DNA of 64,000 nt from NCBI GenBank assembly GCA_946415755.1, contig CAMKTS010000004.1, positions 1 to 64,000 on the forward strand, given 5' to 3'. Every line of letters starts with the position of its first letter. Within the stretch, counting starts at the first letter, position 1. The notes under the pieces were generated by a model that made no database searches, had not been told where the DNA came from, and worked only from the letters and a program-made list of their open reading frames with translations. The DNA comes from an uncultured Prevotella sp. (lineage in GTDB: Bacteria; Bacteroidota; Bacteroidia; Bacteroidales; Bacteroidaceae). This document shows positions 1 to 9,089 of this stretch, one piece after another. The translations under genes and the position numbers were made by a program.

Positions 1-2
1 GC

Positions 3-1349
3 AACCACTTAGTTATTTTTCCACCTTCCCGTGTCTACTTTTCGTGGAGCAACAAACGGAAACTACAACAATTATGTATTGCGCTTGCATTGACCTTCGG
101 CATGATGGCATGCAACAGCAGTGAGAACCAGGATGCGCTGGTAAAACAGCCCGTGACAGATGACAACAATCCTCCCACGCCCGGCGACAATGAGCGGAAA
201 GACATCCAACTGAACATGACGGAGACTCAGGTGGTTGGCAAAAACAACGACTTCGCATTTCAGCTGTTCCGCCAGATAAACGGCATAGAGACGATGGGCA
301 GCCAGAGCCACCTGGTTTCTCCCTTGAGCATCACCTATGCATTAGGTATGCTGAACAATGGTGCCGCCGGTGAGACACAACAGCAGATAAACAAGGTGTT
401 GGGATTCGAGGAAACACAGGCAAGTGGCATCAACGAATTTGCCAAGAAGATGATCTCCGAGCTGCCAACGCTGGACAAGCTGACACGTGTCGCCTTGGCC
501 AACAACATCTATGTAAACAAGGATTACCAGCTGAAAACTTCTTTTGTTGAGAAAGCCAAACAGTATTTCAATGCACAGCCGGAAACGCGCGACTTTGCCG
601 ACGGCAAGACGCTGGACGCTATCAACCGCTGGGGCTACGACAACACGCAACAGATGATTGAACGCGTACTCTCGCCCGATGAGTTCGAACCTTCTGCCGT
701 CAGCTATCTGCTGAATGCCACATACTTCAAGGGCGCATGGGCCGCCAAGTTCGATAAGGCAGAAACCAGCAGTGAAAGTTTCAATGGCAGTGAAAAGAAG
801 GTGGCAATGATGCATCAGAACAACAGATTCAACTATTACGAGAATGAGACATGCCAAGCCCTGCGGCTACCTTTCGGCAACAGTGCATACGCAATGACCG
901 TCCTGCTGCCCCGGGAGGGAAAGTCTGTCAGTCAGGTTGCCGGAACATTGAATGCCACATCCTGGAAGACTTTCCAATGGATGTCCGACCAGGCTATTGT
1001 TGATGTCAAGCTGCCATGTTTTGACACTCAAACGGAGGTCAGCCTGAATCAGGTGCTGTCAGCGTTGGGAATGCCCAATGCCTTTAATGCCGCATTAGCC
1101 GATTTCAGCAACTTCTGTAATGTCCAGACCTATATTGGAATGATGAAGCAGGTATCGAAAATCAAATTGGACGAAGAGGGTACCGAGGCTGCCGCCATTA
1201 CTGTTATAGCATCTTATACGTCAACTGGAGGTTCGGATGTCACGGAGCCACGCCGTGTAAACTTCCACGCCAACCGTCCGTTCCTCTATGTCATCAGCGA
1301 ACAGTCTACTGGAGCGATATTGTTTATAGGACAGTATTGCGGAGACTAG
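3..1349 (+). CDS. Serpin-family protease inhibitor, lipoprotein (5' end outside window)
   Basis: Serpins are suicide inhibitors of serine or cysteine proteases. The serpin fold runs through the protein, with the hinge before the reactive-centre loop visible as DEEGTEAAAITVI and the closing motif HANRPFLYVI near the C-terminus. The frame is open to the first bases of the window with no ATG, GTG or TTG before a TTG at 90. Upstream codons give a basic then hydrophobic stretch (KRKLQQLCIALALTFGMMAC), a lipoprotein signal with lipobox Cys at 111-113. A start at 90 would cut this signal in half, so the true start lies left of the window. Product probably anchored at the cell surface or in the periplasm; its target protease is unknown. 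Confidence 0.88.
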   Translation, partial: NHLVIFPPSRVYFSWSNKRKLQQLCIALALTFGMMACNSSENQDALVKQPVTDDNNPPTPGDNERKDIQLNMTETQVVGKNNDFAFQLFRQINGIETMGSQSHLVSPLSITYALGMLNNGAAGETQQQINKVLGFEETQASGINEFAKKMISELPTLDKLTRVALANNIYVNKDYQLKTSFVEKAKQYFNAQPETRDFADGKTLDAINRWGYDNTQQMIERVLSPDEFEPSAVSYLLNATYFKGAWAAKFDKAETSSESFNGSEKKVAMMHQNNRFNYYENETCQALRLPFGNSAYAMTVLLPREGKSVSQVAGTLNATSWKTFQWMSDQAIVDVKLPCFDTQTEVSLNQVLSALGMPNAFNAALADFSNFCNVQTYIGMMKQVSKIKLDEEGTEAAAITVIASYTSTGGSDVTEPRRVNFHANRPFLYVISEQSTGAILFIGQYCGD

Positions 1350-1380
1350 TTTTCTAATTCTAAACACTCTCTTAAAAAAA

Positions 1381-1410
1381 GAAAAACGCCTTGAAGGGCG
1401 TTTTTCTTGT
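1381..1410. terminator. Bidirectional intrinsic terminator between serpin and tRNA genes
   Basis: A perfect 10-bp stem (GAAAAACGCC/GGCGTTTTTC, 1381-1390 with 1397-1406) with a 6-base loop, flanked by A-rich bases on the left and T-rich bases on the right. It can end the serpin transcript and the tRNA transcript coming from the other side. Confidence 0.8.
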
Positions 1411-1426
1411 GTGTGTGTGCTTCTTG

Positions 1427-1500
1427 TAGCGGGAGGGGGACCCGAACCCTCGACCTCCGGATTATGAATCCGACGCTCTAACCAGCTGAGCTACCCCGCC
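1427..1500 (-). tRNA. tRNA-Met (anticodon CAT)
   Basis: Folds as a 74-base cloverleaf on the minus strand. Acceptor arm GGCGGGG pairs with TCCCGCT (a G-T pair closes it), D arm GCTC/GAGC, anticodon stem TCGGA/TCCGG around loop TTCATAA, T loop TTCGGGT, discriminator A. The anticodon CAT is at 1464-1466. CCA is not encoded. CAT is shared by elongator Met, initiator Met and lysidine-modified Ile tRNAs; the G1-T72 pair and overall form suggest elongator Met, but this is not proven. Confidence 0.92.
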
Positions 1501-1530
1501 ATCAAGTGTGATTTTTCTTGAAATCGGGTG

Positions 1531-1561
1531 CAAAGGTAACACAATCTTTTCAATTAACAAA
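1531..1561 (-). promoter_or_regulatory. Promoter of the tRNA gene
   Basis: On the minus strand a -7 box TACCTTTG (1531-1538) and a -33 box TTTG (1558-1561) are separated by exactly 19 bases, a full match to the Bacteroidetes housekeeping promoter. It lies 31 bases upstream of the tRNA. Confidence 0.8.
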
Positions 1562-1601
1562 ACTTTTTCTCAAAAAAACTCGTCGATTCGATTTTTTTTT
1601 G

Positions 1602-1609
1602 TATTTTTG
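1602..1609 (+). promoter_or_regulatory. -7 box of the START-like gene
   Basis: TATTTTTG matches TAnnTTTG and sits 45 bases before the ATG at 1654. No clear TTTG is seen 19-20 bases upstream, where the sequence is a T run. Confidence 0.55.
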
Positions 1610-1653
1610 CGCTGTGATTCATCACATTCTACTATAACCTAATACGATAAGCT

Positions 1654-2052
1654 ATGCAGAAACTAACCATCGAGTACCCGCTGACGACCAGATCCCATAA
1701 GATTATATGGGACATGATCAGCAATGCGGCAGGCTTGCAGAAATGGCTGGCCGACAAGGTGATAGAAGAGGGAAATACCATGACATTTACGTGGGGTCAT
1801 CCGTGGACGGAGCGTGACACCAAGCAATCGCGCATACTGGATATAGAGAAGTACGACCACATCCGACTGTTGTGGGACTACCATGAGGAGACTCCTGATG
1901 CCTACTGGGAAATGCGCATCGAACAAAGCGACCTGACGGGGCAGCTGAACCTGCTCATCACCGACTATGCCGCCGATGATGACGAGGAAGCCGACCTGCG
2001 CGGCATCTGGGACGACAACCTGGAGCGGTTGCACCGCGTCAGCGGACTGTAA
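1654..2052 (+). CDS. START-like domain protein
   Basis: A 132-residue cytoplasmic protein without signal peptide, of the START/SRPBCC superfamily (helix-grip fold that binds hydrophobic ligands). The N-terminal part (EYPLTTRSHKIIWDMISNAAGLQKWLADKV) has the layout of the AHSA1-like group, and the C-terminal helix (LRGIWDDNLERLHRV) is typical. A family member of this length is common in Bacteroidetes, often annotated only by fold. It is transcribed alone, from a -7 box at 1602, and faces away from the tRNA. Ligand and role are unknown. Confidence 0.8.
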   Translation: MQKLTIEYPLTTRSHKIIWDMISNAAGLQKWLADKVIEEGNTMTFTWGHPWTERDTKQSRILDIEKYDHIRLLWDYHEETPDAYWEMRIEQSDLTGQLNLLITDYAADDDEEADLRGIWDDNLERLHRVSGL

Positions 2053-2061
2053 TGCTTCGCA

Positions 2062-2183
2062 AATGAGAAATGAGGAATGAGAAATGAATAAGGCAGACTA
2101 AAGCCATCAAAAGACTGCAAATAATCTGGTGAAAGCTCATTTATACATTTTTCATTTTAATTTCTCATTCCTCATTTCTCATT
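2062..2183. repeat. Inverted pair of short tandem repeats
   Basis: Left arm 2062-2086 (units AATGAGAAATG / AGGAATG) and right arm 2159-2183 are reverse complements over 24 of 25 bases, 72 bases apart. The right arm continues with more TTTCTCA units to about 2192 and covers the expected -33 region of the lptF promoter. The RNA could form a 25-bp stem. Confidence 0.75.
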
Positions 2184-2199
2184 TCTCATTTTATTATTG

Positions 2200-2207
2200 T
2201 ACCTTTG
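2200..2207 (+). promoter_or_regulatory. -7 box of the LptF/G-type permease gene
   Basis: TACCTTTG at 2200-2207 is only 11 bases before the ATG at 2219, so the mRNA would be leaderless or nearly so. The expected -33 position falls in the TTTCTCA tandem repeat (TTTC at 2175-2178). Confidence 0.65.
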
Positions 2208-2218
2208 CAGGCTGAAAC

Positions 2219-4147
2219 ATGTTTCGCATCAAGAAATTAGACATATTCATCACCAAGCAGTTCGGCCTGCTGTTCATCGCCACGTTCTTCATCTGCCAGT
2301 TTGTGCTGATGATGCAGTTCCTGTGGCGCTATGTCGACGATCTGATAGGAAAGGGACTGTCGCTCGACGTGCTGGCGCAGTTCTTCTGGTATATGGGAGT
2401 GATGCTCATGCCGCAGGCCTTTCCGCTGGCCATCCTGCTGTCGTCGCTCATCACCTTTGGCAACCTAGGTGAGAGCAGCGAGCTGACGGCCATCAAGGCG
2501 GCGGGCATCTCGCTGCTGCAGTCGATGCGCTCGCTGATAGGCATCGTGCTGCTCATCACCATCGCCTCGTTCTATTTCCAGGAGGTCATCGGCCCCAAGG
2601 CCTTCGTGTCGTTCCAGCAGCTGCTACTGTCGATGAAGCAGAAGAACCCGGAAGTGGAGATTCCTGAGGGCATCTTCTACGACGGCATCCCCGGCTCCAA
2701 CCTGTACGTGCAGCAGAAAGACCTGAAGACGGGCATGCTCTACGGTATTATGATCTATCGCATGAACGGCAGCTACGAGGATGCCGCCATCATCCTGGCC
2801 GACTCAGGGCGCATACAGGCTACGGCCGAAAAGAAACACCTGTGGCTGAAACTATACAGCGGCGAGTGGTTCGAGAACATGCGACAGTCGGGACTGAACG
2901 TGGCCACCAACGTGCCGTATCGTCGGGAGACCTTTGCCAACAAGCAGATACTGCTCGACTTCGACGGTGGACTGAATATGGCCGAGGCAGGCTTCATCGC
3001 CTCTGATGCCAGGGCCAAGAACGTAAGCAAGATCCTCCACGACCTGGACTCCATCCGCGAGTTCAACGACTCGGTGGGGCGGCAATACTATCAGGAGGCA
3101 CGCAACCTGGCCTTTACCCTGCCTACGCTGTCGAAGAGCGACTCGCTGAAGATGGAGCAGGAGGTGAAGGACGACAAGATCAGTCTGGACACGGTATTCC
3201 GGAAGATGACGGATGTGCAGCGTAAGGAGGTGATACGGCAGGCTTCGCAGGATGTGCAGATGATGAACTCCAGTAACGAGTTCAAGCGTGTCTACTCGTT
3301 CCTGATCAACCGAGAGGAACGCATGCACAAGATGGAGGCCATCAACAAGTTCACACTCTCGCTGTCGTGCCTTATCTTCTTCTTCATCGGAGCACCGCTG
3401 GGAGCCATCATCCGAAAGGGAGGACTGGGCGTACCGGTGATTATCTCCGTGTTGGTGTTTATCGTGTTCTACATCCTCGACAGCACGGGGATGAAGATGG
3501 CCCGCGACGACAACTGGACGGTGTGGTTCGGCAAGATGCTGGGAACGGCCGTGCTGACACCCATCGCCATCTTCTTCTCCTACAAGGCCAACAACGACTC
3601 GGTGGTGTTCAACGTAGAGCTGTACAGGCAGCTGCTGTTCCGTATGCTCGGACTGCGTTCAAAGCGCCACATCACCCGCAAGGAGGTCATCATAGAAGAC
3701 CCGAAGTACCTGATGGATGCCGAGATGCTGAAGAATATCAGCATCGAGGTGAGCAACTACTCGGAGGCTCACAAGCTGCTGCGCTGGCCGAACCCCATCA
3801 AGGTGTTCTTCCGTCCTGGCGACGACCACGAGATAGAGCATATCAACAATGTGCTGGAGACGGCCATCGAAGACTTGTCGTACACAACCAACAACTATGT
3901 GCTGATGAAGCTGGGCCAGTACCCCATCATTGCCACACATGCACATACCAGACCGTTCCGCCGCAAGTGGCTTAACGTGCTGATAGGCATCTTCCTGCCT
4001 ACGGGACTCTTCTTCTATTTCCGCATGATGCGCTTCCGCTTCAGGCTCTACCGAGACTTGCAGCATATCATAGCCATCAACGTGAAGCTGATACCGCGTG
4101 TCATAGAACTGGGTAACCTGCAAAAGGAAATGGCACCCGTGGTATAG
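2219..4147 (+). CDS. LptF/LptG family permease (lipopolysaccharide export)
   Basis: Inner-membrane permease of the YjgP/YjgQ family, which with LptB moves lipopolysaccharide from the inner membrane into the Lpt bridge. N-terminal membrane segments lie at about residues 15-35, 60-85 and 100-120, then a periplasmic beta-jellyroll region with the family motifs IPEGIFYDG and ILADSGRI, then C-terminal membrane segments from about residue 375. At 642 residues it is much longer than the roughly 360 of E. coli LptF or LptG; the extra C-terminal part ends in another membrane segment (about 585-605), a form seen in Bacteroidetes. Which partner it pairs with cannot be told here. Confidence 0.85.
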   Translation: MFRIKKLDIFITKQFGLLFIATFFICQFVLMMQFLWRYVDDLIGKGLSLDVLAQFFWYMGVMLMPQAFPLAILLSSLITFGNLGESSELTAIKAAGISLLQSMRSLIGIVLLITIASFYFQEVIGPKAFVSFQQLLLSMKQKNPEVEIPEGIFYDGIPGSNLYVQQKDLKTGMLYGIMIYRMNGSYEDAAIILADSGRIQATAEKKHLWLKLYSGEWFENMRQSGLNVATNVPYRRETFANKQILLDFDGGLNMAEAGFIASDARAKNVSKILHDLDSIREFNDSVGRQYYQEARNLAFTLPTLSKSDSLKMEQEVKDDKISLDTVFRKMTDVQRKEVIRQASQDVQMMNSSNEFKRVYSFLINREERMHKMEAINKFTLSLSCLIFFFIGAPLGAIIRKGGLGVPVIISVLVFIVFYILDSTGMKMARDDNWTVWFGKMLGTAVLTPIAIFFSYKANNDSVVFNVELYRQLLFRMLGLRSKRHITRKEVIIEDPKYLMDAEMLKNISIEVSNYSEAHKLLRWPNPIKVFFRPGDDHEIEHINNVLETAIEDLSYTTNNYVLMKLGQYPIIATHAHTRPFRRKWLNVLIGIFLPTGLFFYFRMMRFRFRLYRDLQHIIAINVKLIPRVIELGNLQKEMAPVV

Positions 4148-4211
4148 CCCTATATATATAATAAGGTGTGAAAGCCTGAAGAAATGGACAAAAAAAAAAC
4201 AAAGAACAGAT

Positions 4212-5426
4212 ATGGAACCGTTGAAATTGAATACGATTGAGGAGGCACTGGCTGACTTCAAGGAGGGAAAGTTCGTTATTGTCGTTGACGACGAAGACCG
4301 TGAGAACGAGGGCGACCTCATCTGTGCCGCTGAGAAAATCACGCCGGAAATGGTGAACTTCATGCTGAAGAATGCACGGGGCGTGCTCTGCGCTCCCGTC
4401 ACCATCAGCCGTAGCGAGGAGCTGGAACTCCCACACCAGGTGCAGGACAATACATCGCTGCTGGGGACACCGTTTACCGTCACCATCGACAAGATAGAAG
4501 GCTGTACGACGGGTGTCTCTGCCCACGACCGGGCTGCCACCATCCGGGCACTGGCCGACCCTGCCTCGACAGCCAAGACGTTTGGCCGTCCGGGCCATAT
4601 CAATCCCCTTTATGCACAGGACAACGGCGTGCTGCGCCGCAGCGGACATACCGAGGCCGCCATCGACCTGTGTAAGCTCAGTGGCCTCTATCCCGCCGGT
4701 GCGCTGATAGAAATCATGAACGATGACGGCACGATGGCACGTATGCCGCAGCTGATGGAGTTTGCCCAACGGCACGACATGAAAATCATCACCATCAAGG
4801 ACCTGATAGCCTACCGCCTACAGAAAGAGAGTATCGTGGAGAAAGGCGAAGAGGTGGACATGCCCACCGACTACGGCCACTTCCGGCTGATTCCCTTCCG
4901 ACAGAAGAGCAACGGACTGGAACACATGGCACTCATCAAGGGAGAGTGGAAGGCAGAAGAACCCGTATTGGTGCGCGTACACTCGTCGTGCATGACGGGC
5001 GACATCCTCGGATCGAAACGCTGCGACTGCGGCGAACAGCTGCACAAGGCCATGCAGATGATAGAACAGGAAGGGCGCGGCGTCATCGTCTACATGCAGC
5101 AGGAAGGGCGCGGCATCGGACTGATGAACAAAATTGCGGCTTACAAACTGCAGGAGGAAGGACTGGACACCGTCGATGCCAACCTGCACCTGGGCTTCAA
5201 GCCCGATGAGCGCGACTACGGATGCGGCGCACAGATACTGCGCATGCTGGGTGTGCAGAAGATGCGCCTGATGACCAATAATCCCGTGAAGCGCGTAGGA
5301 CTGGAGGGCTACGGACTGGAAATCGTGGAAAACATCCCTATCGAGACGACGCCCAACGAGTATAACCTGCGCTATCTGGAAACCAAGAAGAACCGTATGG
5401 GGCATACACTGCATTTGACGCATTAG
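4212..5426 (+). CDS. ribBA: Bifunctional DHBP synthase / GTP cyclohydrolase II
   Basis: Catalyses both entry steps of riboflavin synthesis: ribulose 5-phosphate to 3,4-dihydroxy-2-butanone 4-phosphate, and GTP to the diaminopyrimidine precursor. The N-terminal half (about 1-200) carries [11 protein letters not shown] and the RSGHTEA motif of RibB; the C-terminal half (about 205-404) carries the RibA zinc cysteines ([18 protein letters not shown]) and [10 protein letters not shown]. Length 404 is normal for the fused enzyme. It follows the permease gene by 64 bases, so it may share its transcript. Confidence 0.96.
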   Translation: MEPLKLNTIEEALADFKEGKFVIVVDDEDRENEGDLICAAEKITPEMVNFMLKNARGVLCAPVTISRSEELELPHQVQDNTSLLGTPFTVTIDKIEGCTTGVSAHDRAATIRALADPASTAKTFGRPGHINPLYAQDNGVLRRSGHTEAAIDLCKLSGLYPAGALIEIMNDDGTMARMPQLMEFAQRHDMKIITIKDLIAYRLQKESIVEKGEEVDMPTDYGHFRLIPFRQKSNGLEHMALIKGEWKAEEPVLVRVHSSCMTGDILGSKRCDCGEQLHKAMQMIEQEGRGVIVYMQQEGRGIGLMNKIAAYKLQEEGLDTVDANLHLGFKPDERDYGCGAQILRMLGVQKMRLMTNNPVKRVGLEGYGLEIVENIPIETTPNEYNLRYLETKKNRMGHTLHLTH

Positions 5427-5427
5427 A

Positions 5428-5515
5428 AATGAAGAGTTAAGAGTTAAGAATGAAGAATGAAGAGTTAAAAATGAAGAGTTAAGAATTAAGAATTAAAAAA
5501 TAAAAATTGAAAAAT
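5428..5515. repeat. Degenerate A-rich tandem repeat
   Basis: Repeats of the 7-8 base units GAAGAGTTAA, GAATGAA and GAATTAA fill most of the gap between ribBA and the aminotransferase gene, just upstream of the -7 box at 5551. Confidence 0.7.
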
Positions 5516-5550
5516 TGATGCGATTATTCGTTTAAAAGCAATAAAATGCT

Positions 5551-5558
5551 TAATTTTG
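5551..5558 (+). promoter_or_regulatory. -7 box of the aminotransferase gene
   Basis: TAATTTTG matches TAnnTTTG, 29 bases before the ATG at 5587. No good -33 TTTG at the right distance. Confidence 0.5.
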
Positions 5559-5586
5559 CAACTCGTTATCTACATAAGGAAACAAC

Positions 5587-6783
5587 ATGGCACAATTATC
5601 TGACCGTTTGCAGAGACTGGCACCGTCGGCAACACTGGCGATGTCGCAGAAAAGCTCTGAGATGAAAGCACAGGGCATCGACGTCATCAATATGAGTGTT
5701 GGCGAACCCGACTTCAATACCCCCGACCATATCAAACAAGCTGCCAAGCTGGCTATCGACGAGAACTACTCGAAATACTCGCCGGTTCCCGGCTATCCCG
5801 ACCTGCGCCAGGCCATAGCCCGCAAGCTGGAACGTGAGAACCATCTGCACTACCAGCCCTCAGAAATCCTGGTGTCGAACGGTGCCAAGCAGAGTGTGTG
5901 CAACACGGTGATGGCATTGGTCAACCCAGGCGACGAGGTGATTATTCCCACGCCCTACTGGGTGAGCTACCCACAGATGGTGCTGCTGGCAGGTGGAAAG
6001 CCCGTCTTTGTAGAGGCCGGTTTCCATCAGAATTTCAAGATGACTCCAGCACAGCTGGAGGCTGCCATCACGCCGAAGACGCGCCTGCTCATCCTCTGTT
6101 CTCCCAGCAATCCTACGGGTAGCGTATACAACAAGGAGGAACTGCAGGGACTGGCCAATGTCGTTCTTGCCCACGACGACCTCTTCGTGCTGGCCGACGA
6201 GATTTATGAACACATCAACTACGTGGGGCGTCATGAGTCGATAGCACAGTTCCCAGGCATGAAGGAGCGCGCCATCATCGTCAATGGTGTCTCGAAAGCA
6301 TACGCTATGACGGGCTGGCGCATCGGCTACATCGCTGCTCCGGAGTGGATTGTCAAGGGATGCAACAAACTGCAGGGACAGTACACCAGCGGCCCGTGCT
6401 CCGTCAGCCAGAAGGCTGCCGAGTATGCCTATACCGCCAGCCAGCAGTGTGTCGAGGATATGCGCCAAGCCTTTGAGCGCCGTCGCGACCTCATCGTCAA
6501 GCTGGCCAAGGAGATTCCCGGACTGGAGGTAAACGTACCCGAAGGAGCCTTCTATCTCTTCCCCAAGTGCAGCAGCTTCTACGGCAAGACGGCTCCTGAC
6601 GGTTCCGTCATCAACAACAGCACTGATCTGGCACTCTATCTCCTGGAACAGGGACATGTGGCAACGGTGGGTGGCGATGCCTTCGGTGATCCGGATTGCT
6701 TCCGCATGAGCTATGCCACCAGCGACGAAAATATTGTCGAAGCAATGCGCAGAATTAAGGACGCTTTGGCCGTTCTTCAATAA
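5587..6783 (+). CDS. Pyridoxal-phosphate aminotransferase, aspartate aminotransferase type (class I)
   Basis: Fold-type I, class I/II aminotransferase of 398 residues. The PLP lysine lies in NGVSKAYAMTGWRIGY; the phosphate-binding and substrate motifs SNGAKQSVCN, SPSNPTGSVY and DEIYEHINY are present. Closest in form to bacterial AspC-type enzymes that transfer amino groups between aspartate or other amino acids and 2-oxoglutarate. Substrate range cannot be fixed from sequence. Own promoter; the next genes (exbB cluster) have another. Confidence 0.9.
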   Translation: MAQLSDRLQRLAPSATLAMSQKSSEMKAQGIDVINMSVGEPDFNTPDHIKQAAKLAIDENYSKYSPVPGYPDLRQAIARKLERENHLHYQPSEILVSNGAKQSVCNTVMALVNPGDEVIIPTPYWVSYPQMVLLAGGKPVFVEAGFHQNFKMTPAQLEAAITPKTRLLILCSPSNPTGSVYNKEELQGLANVVLAHDDLFVLADEIYEHINYVGRHESIAQFPGMKERAIIVNGVSKAYAMTGWRIGYIAAPEWIVKGCNKLQGQYTSGPCSVSQKAAEYAYTASQQCVEDMRQAFERRRDLIVKLAKEIPGLEVNVPEGAFYLFPKCSSFYGKTAPDGSVINNSTDLALYLLEQGHVATVGGDAFGDPDCFRMSYATSDENIVEAMRRIKDALAVLQ

Positions 6784-6842
6784 AAATTGAGAAATATCAA
6801 GTTAAAAGTTCTTAATTAGGGCGTTAGTACGTCTGAAATAGT

Positions 6843-6850
6843 TATCTTTG
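6843..6850 (+). promoter_or_regulatory. -7 box of the exbB-tonB operon
   Basis: TATCTTTG at 6843-6850 precedes the ATG at 6920 by 69 bases. No convincing -33 box. The leader is A/T-rich. Confidence 0.6.
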
Positions 6851-6919
6851 CCGAAAGATACAAAGAGAAACATATTATATTTAACTCATTTAATAACTAA
6901 AAAATTAAAAAATTACATT

Positions 6920-7750
6920 ATGGCAACTACACAAAAGGCTGCAGCCCCAGCCAAAAAAAATTCGGGCTTTGGTGGTGTTAAAGCAGCATGGGTCATCCTC
7001 TTGGTTTGCGCTGTCGCAGGTTATTCTGTATGGTATTTTGTAATGGGTAACCCCGACAACTTCATCGGTGGCGACCGCAGCGGACATCCCGCCAACCTGC
7101 TTGGTACAGTGTATAAGGGAGGTTTCGTGGTAGGTCTGATCCTTACCCTTCTGTTCACCGTTATCTGCCTCGGTATCGAGCGCTTCCTCGCTATCAAGTC
7201 TGCTTCTGGTAAGATGAACCTGGCTAAGTTCACTGCTCAAGTGAAGGATGCCATCAAGGCTCAGAAGTTTGATGAGGCCAAGGCTCTGTGCAACAAGATG
7301 CAGGGTTCTGTAGCCAATGTGGTGCTGGCTTCTATCAACATGTACCAGACCGTTGAGAACGACGACCACCTGAAGAAGGCTGCCAAGATTGCCAAGATCC
7401 AGCAGGCTCACGAGGAGGCTACCCAGCTGGAGATGCCTACCCTTCAGATGAACATGCCTATGGTTGCTACCATCGTATCTCTGGGTACCCTGACCGCTCT
7501 GTTCGGTACTGTGCTCGGTATGATCGGATCATTCCAGGCTCTGTCTGCTGGTGGTGGTGCTGACTCTATGGCTCTGTCTGCCGGTATTTCTGAGGCCCTT
7601 GTGAACACGGCATCTGGCATTTTGACCTCTTGGGTTGCTACCGTTGTCTACAACTTCTTCTCAAACAAGATCGACAAGCTGACTTACGCTCTCGACGAGA
7701 TTGGTTTCACTATCGCAGCTACATACGATTCTAACCACAACGAGGCTTAA
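6920..7750 (+). CDS. exbB: MotA/TolQ/ExbB proton channel family protein
   Basis: Inner-membrane channel subunit that uses the proton gradient to drive TonB. 276 residues from the ATG at 6920; a longer frame from a TTG at 6848 would start inside the promoter and is rejected. Membrane segments lie near residues 20-40, 65-90, 175-200 and 220-245; the last two, with MVATIVSLGTLTALFGTVLGMI and the following helix, are the family's conserved channel-forming pair. First gene of exbB-exbD-exbD-tonB-pstS-TPR, a Bacteroidetes arrangement. Confidence 0.93.
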   Translation: MATTQKAAAPAKKNSGFGGVKAAWVILLVCAVAGYSVWYFVMGNPDNFIGGDRSGHPANLLGTVYKGGFVVGLILTLLFTVICLGIERFLAIKSASGKMNLAKFTAQVKDAIKAQKFDEAKALCNKMQGSVANVVLASINMYQTVENDDHLKKAAKIAKIQQAHEEATQLEMPTLQMNMPMVATIVSLGTLTALFGTVLGMIGSFQALSAGGGADSMALSAGISEALVNTASGILTSWVATVVYNFFSNKIDKLTYALDEIGFTIAATYDSNHNEA

Positions 7751-7790
7751 TCTTTAGTTCCATTTCAAAAACCTTAAAACCCGTTTTAGA

Positions 7791-8405
7791 ATGGCTAAAG
7801 TTAAGATACAGAAAAAAGACATCTGGATTGACATGACGCCTATGTCAGACGTGATGACGCTGCTTCTGTGCTTCTTTATGTTGACATCAACATTCCTGAC
7901 GCCAGAACCGCTGAAAGTCAATGCGCCTAACTCGGTGTCCGAGGTCAAGGTTCCGGAGAGTGATGTCTTGAACATTCTGGTCAGTCCGGAAGGCAAGATA
8001 TTCCTCGGTACGGAAAACAAGAACCACATGAGGGCCATGCTCGACGCGATGACGGACAAGTTCCAGATCACGCTGAACGGCACCCAGCAGAAGCACTTCC
8101 TTGAAGATGCCATGGCTGGTGCTCCCATGAGTCAGCTTGCTGCCTACCTCAGCCTGGAGCCCGAGAAGATGGGCGAGGCTATCCAGACACTCGGCATCCC
8201 CACCGACAGTATCGATGGTGGAAAGAGTGAATTCCAGGAGTGGGTTACTGCCGCTCGTGATGCGAATCCCGACATAAAGATTGCCATCAAGTGTGACGCC
8301 AGCACGTCGTACAAGAATGTTAAGGCCCTGATGTCGGAGCTTCAGGACATGAACGAGAACCGTTACCAGTTGATTACTAATCTTAAAACTGCATCGGAGG
8401 AATAA
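7791..8405 (+). CDS. exbD: Biopolymer transport protein ExbD, first copy
   Basis: 204 residues with one N-terminal membrane segment (about 22-42). The conserved Asp that carries protons is in MTPMSDVMTLLLCFFM. The rest is periplasmic and longer than the roughly 140 residues of E. coli ExbD, as usual in Bacteroidetes. Works with ExbB to energise TonB. 40 bases after exbB and 3 bases before the second exbD. Confidence 0.92.
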   Translation: MAKVKIQKKDIWIDMTPMSDVMTLLLCFFMLTSTFLTPEPLKVNAPNSVSEVKVPESDVLNILVSPEGKIFLGTENKNHMRAMLDAMTDKFQITLNGTQQKHFLEDAMAGAPMSQLAAYLSLEPEKMGEAIQTLGIPTDSIDGGKSEFQEWVTAARDANPDIKIAIKCDASTSYKNVKALMSELQDMNENRYQLITNLKTASEE

Positions 8406-8408
8406 GCT

Positions 8409-9059
8409 ATGGCAAAAAAGAATCTAAGTAAGCAGAAAAAGATGGATACCCGCGTGAACTTCACGCCGATGGTAGACATGATGATGCTGTTGATCACGTT
8501 CTTCATGCTGTGTACGACTCTGGCAAAGCCCCAGGCTATGCAGTTGACGATGCCCAGTAATGACGAGAACGTCCAGAAGGAAGACAAGTCGGTAACGAAA
8601 GCTTCTCACACCATTACCCTTTATCTGGGTGCTGACAACAAGATATGGTACATTGCAGGACTGCCCAACTACGAGGATCCTTCCTGTGTGAAGGAGACCA
8701 CCTACGGTGCGAAGGGTATCCGCGACGTGCTCATCAAGCACACCACCGAGGAGGGAATCAACCCGGTAGCCAAGATTATGATGGCCAAGAAGGAACTCGA
8801 TGCCAAGAAGTCGGCCTACAACAGCAAGATGACTGACGAACAGTATCAGGCAGAGCTGTCGAAGCTCAAGAAGGGCCAGCTGCCCAGCGGCGAGACCGTT
8901 CCCACGATGACCGTCATCATCCGTCCGTTGGAGACCGCTACCTACGAGAACATGGTGTCAGCTCTTGACGAGATGCTCATCTGCAGTATTGATAAGTATG
9001 TCATTGACAAGATTGGCCCCGAGGATCAGGAACTGATCACGAAGGCTGGTGTAAAGTAG
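8409..9059 (+). CDS. exbD: Biopolymer transport protein ExbD, second copy
   Basis: 216 residues, one membrane segment near the N-terminus with the conserved Asp in VNFTPMVDMMMLLITFFML. It differs clearly from the first copy in its periplasmic part, so the two are old paralogues and not a recent duplication. They may form a mixed ExbD pair in the channel. Confidence 0.92.
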   Translation: MAKKNLSKQKKMDTRVNFTPMVDMMMLLITFFMLCTTLAKPQAMQLTMPSNDENVQKEDKSVTKASHTITLYLGADNKIWYIAGLPNYEDPSCVKETTYGAKGIRDVLIKHTTEEGINPVAKIMMAKKELDAKKSAYNSKMTDEQYQAELSKLKKGQLPSGETVPTMTVIIRPLETATYENMVSALDEMLICSIDKYVIDKIGPEDQELITKAGVK

Positions 9060-9089
9060 TCAGTGCTAACCTCTAAACGTAAACGAACT

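Noticed and set aside
6848..6919. Upstream TTG start for exbB
   Set aside because: The codon overlaps the -7 box TATCTTTG, so it cannot be in the transcript from that promoter.
9063..9089. GTG start for tonB
   Set aside because: ATG at 9090 begins the conserved MSRIDL start and is preceded by an A-rich leader.
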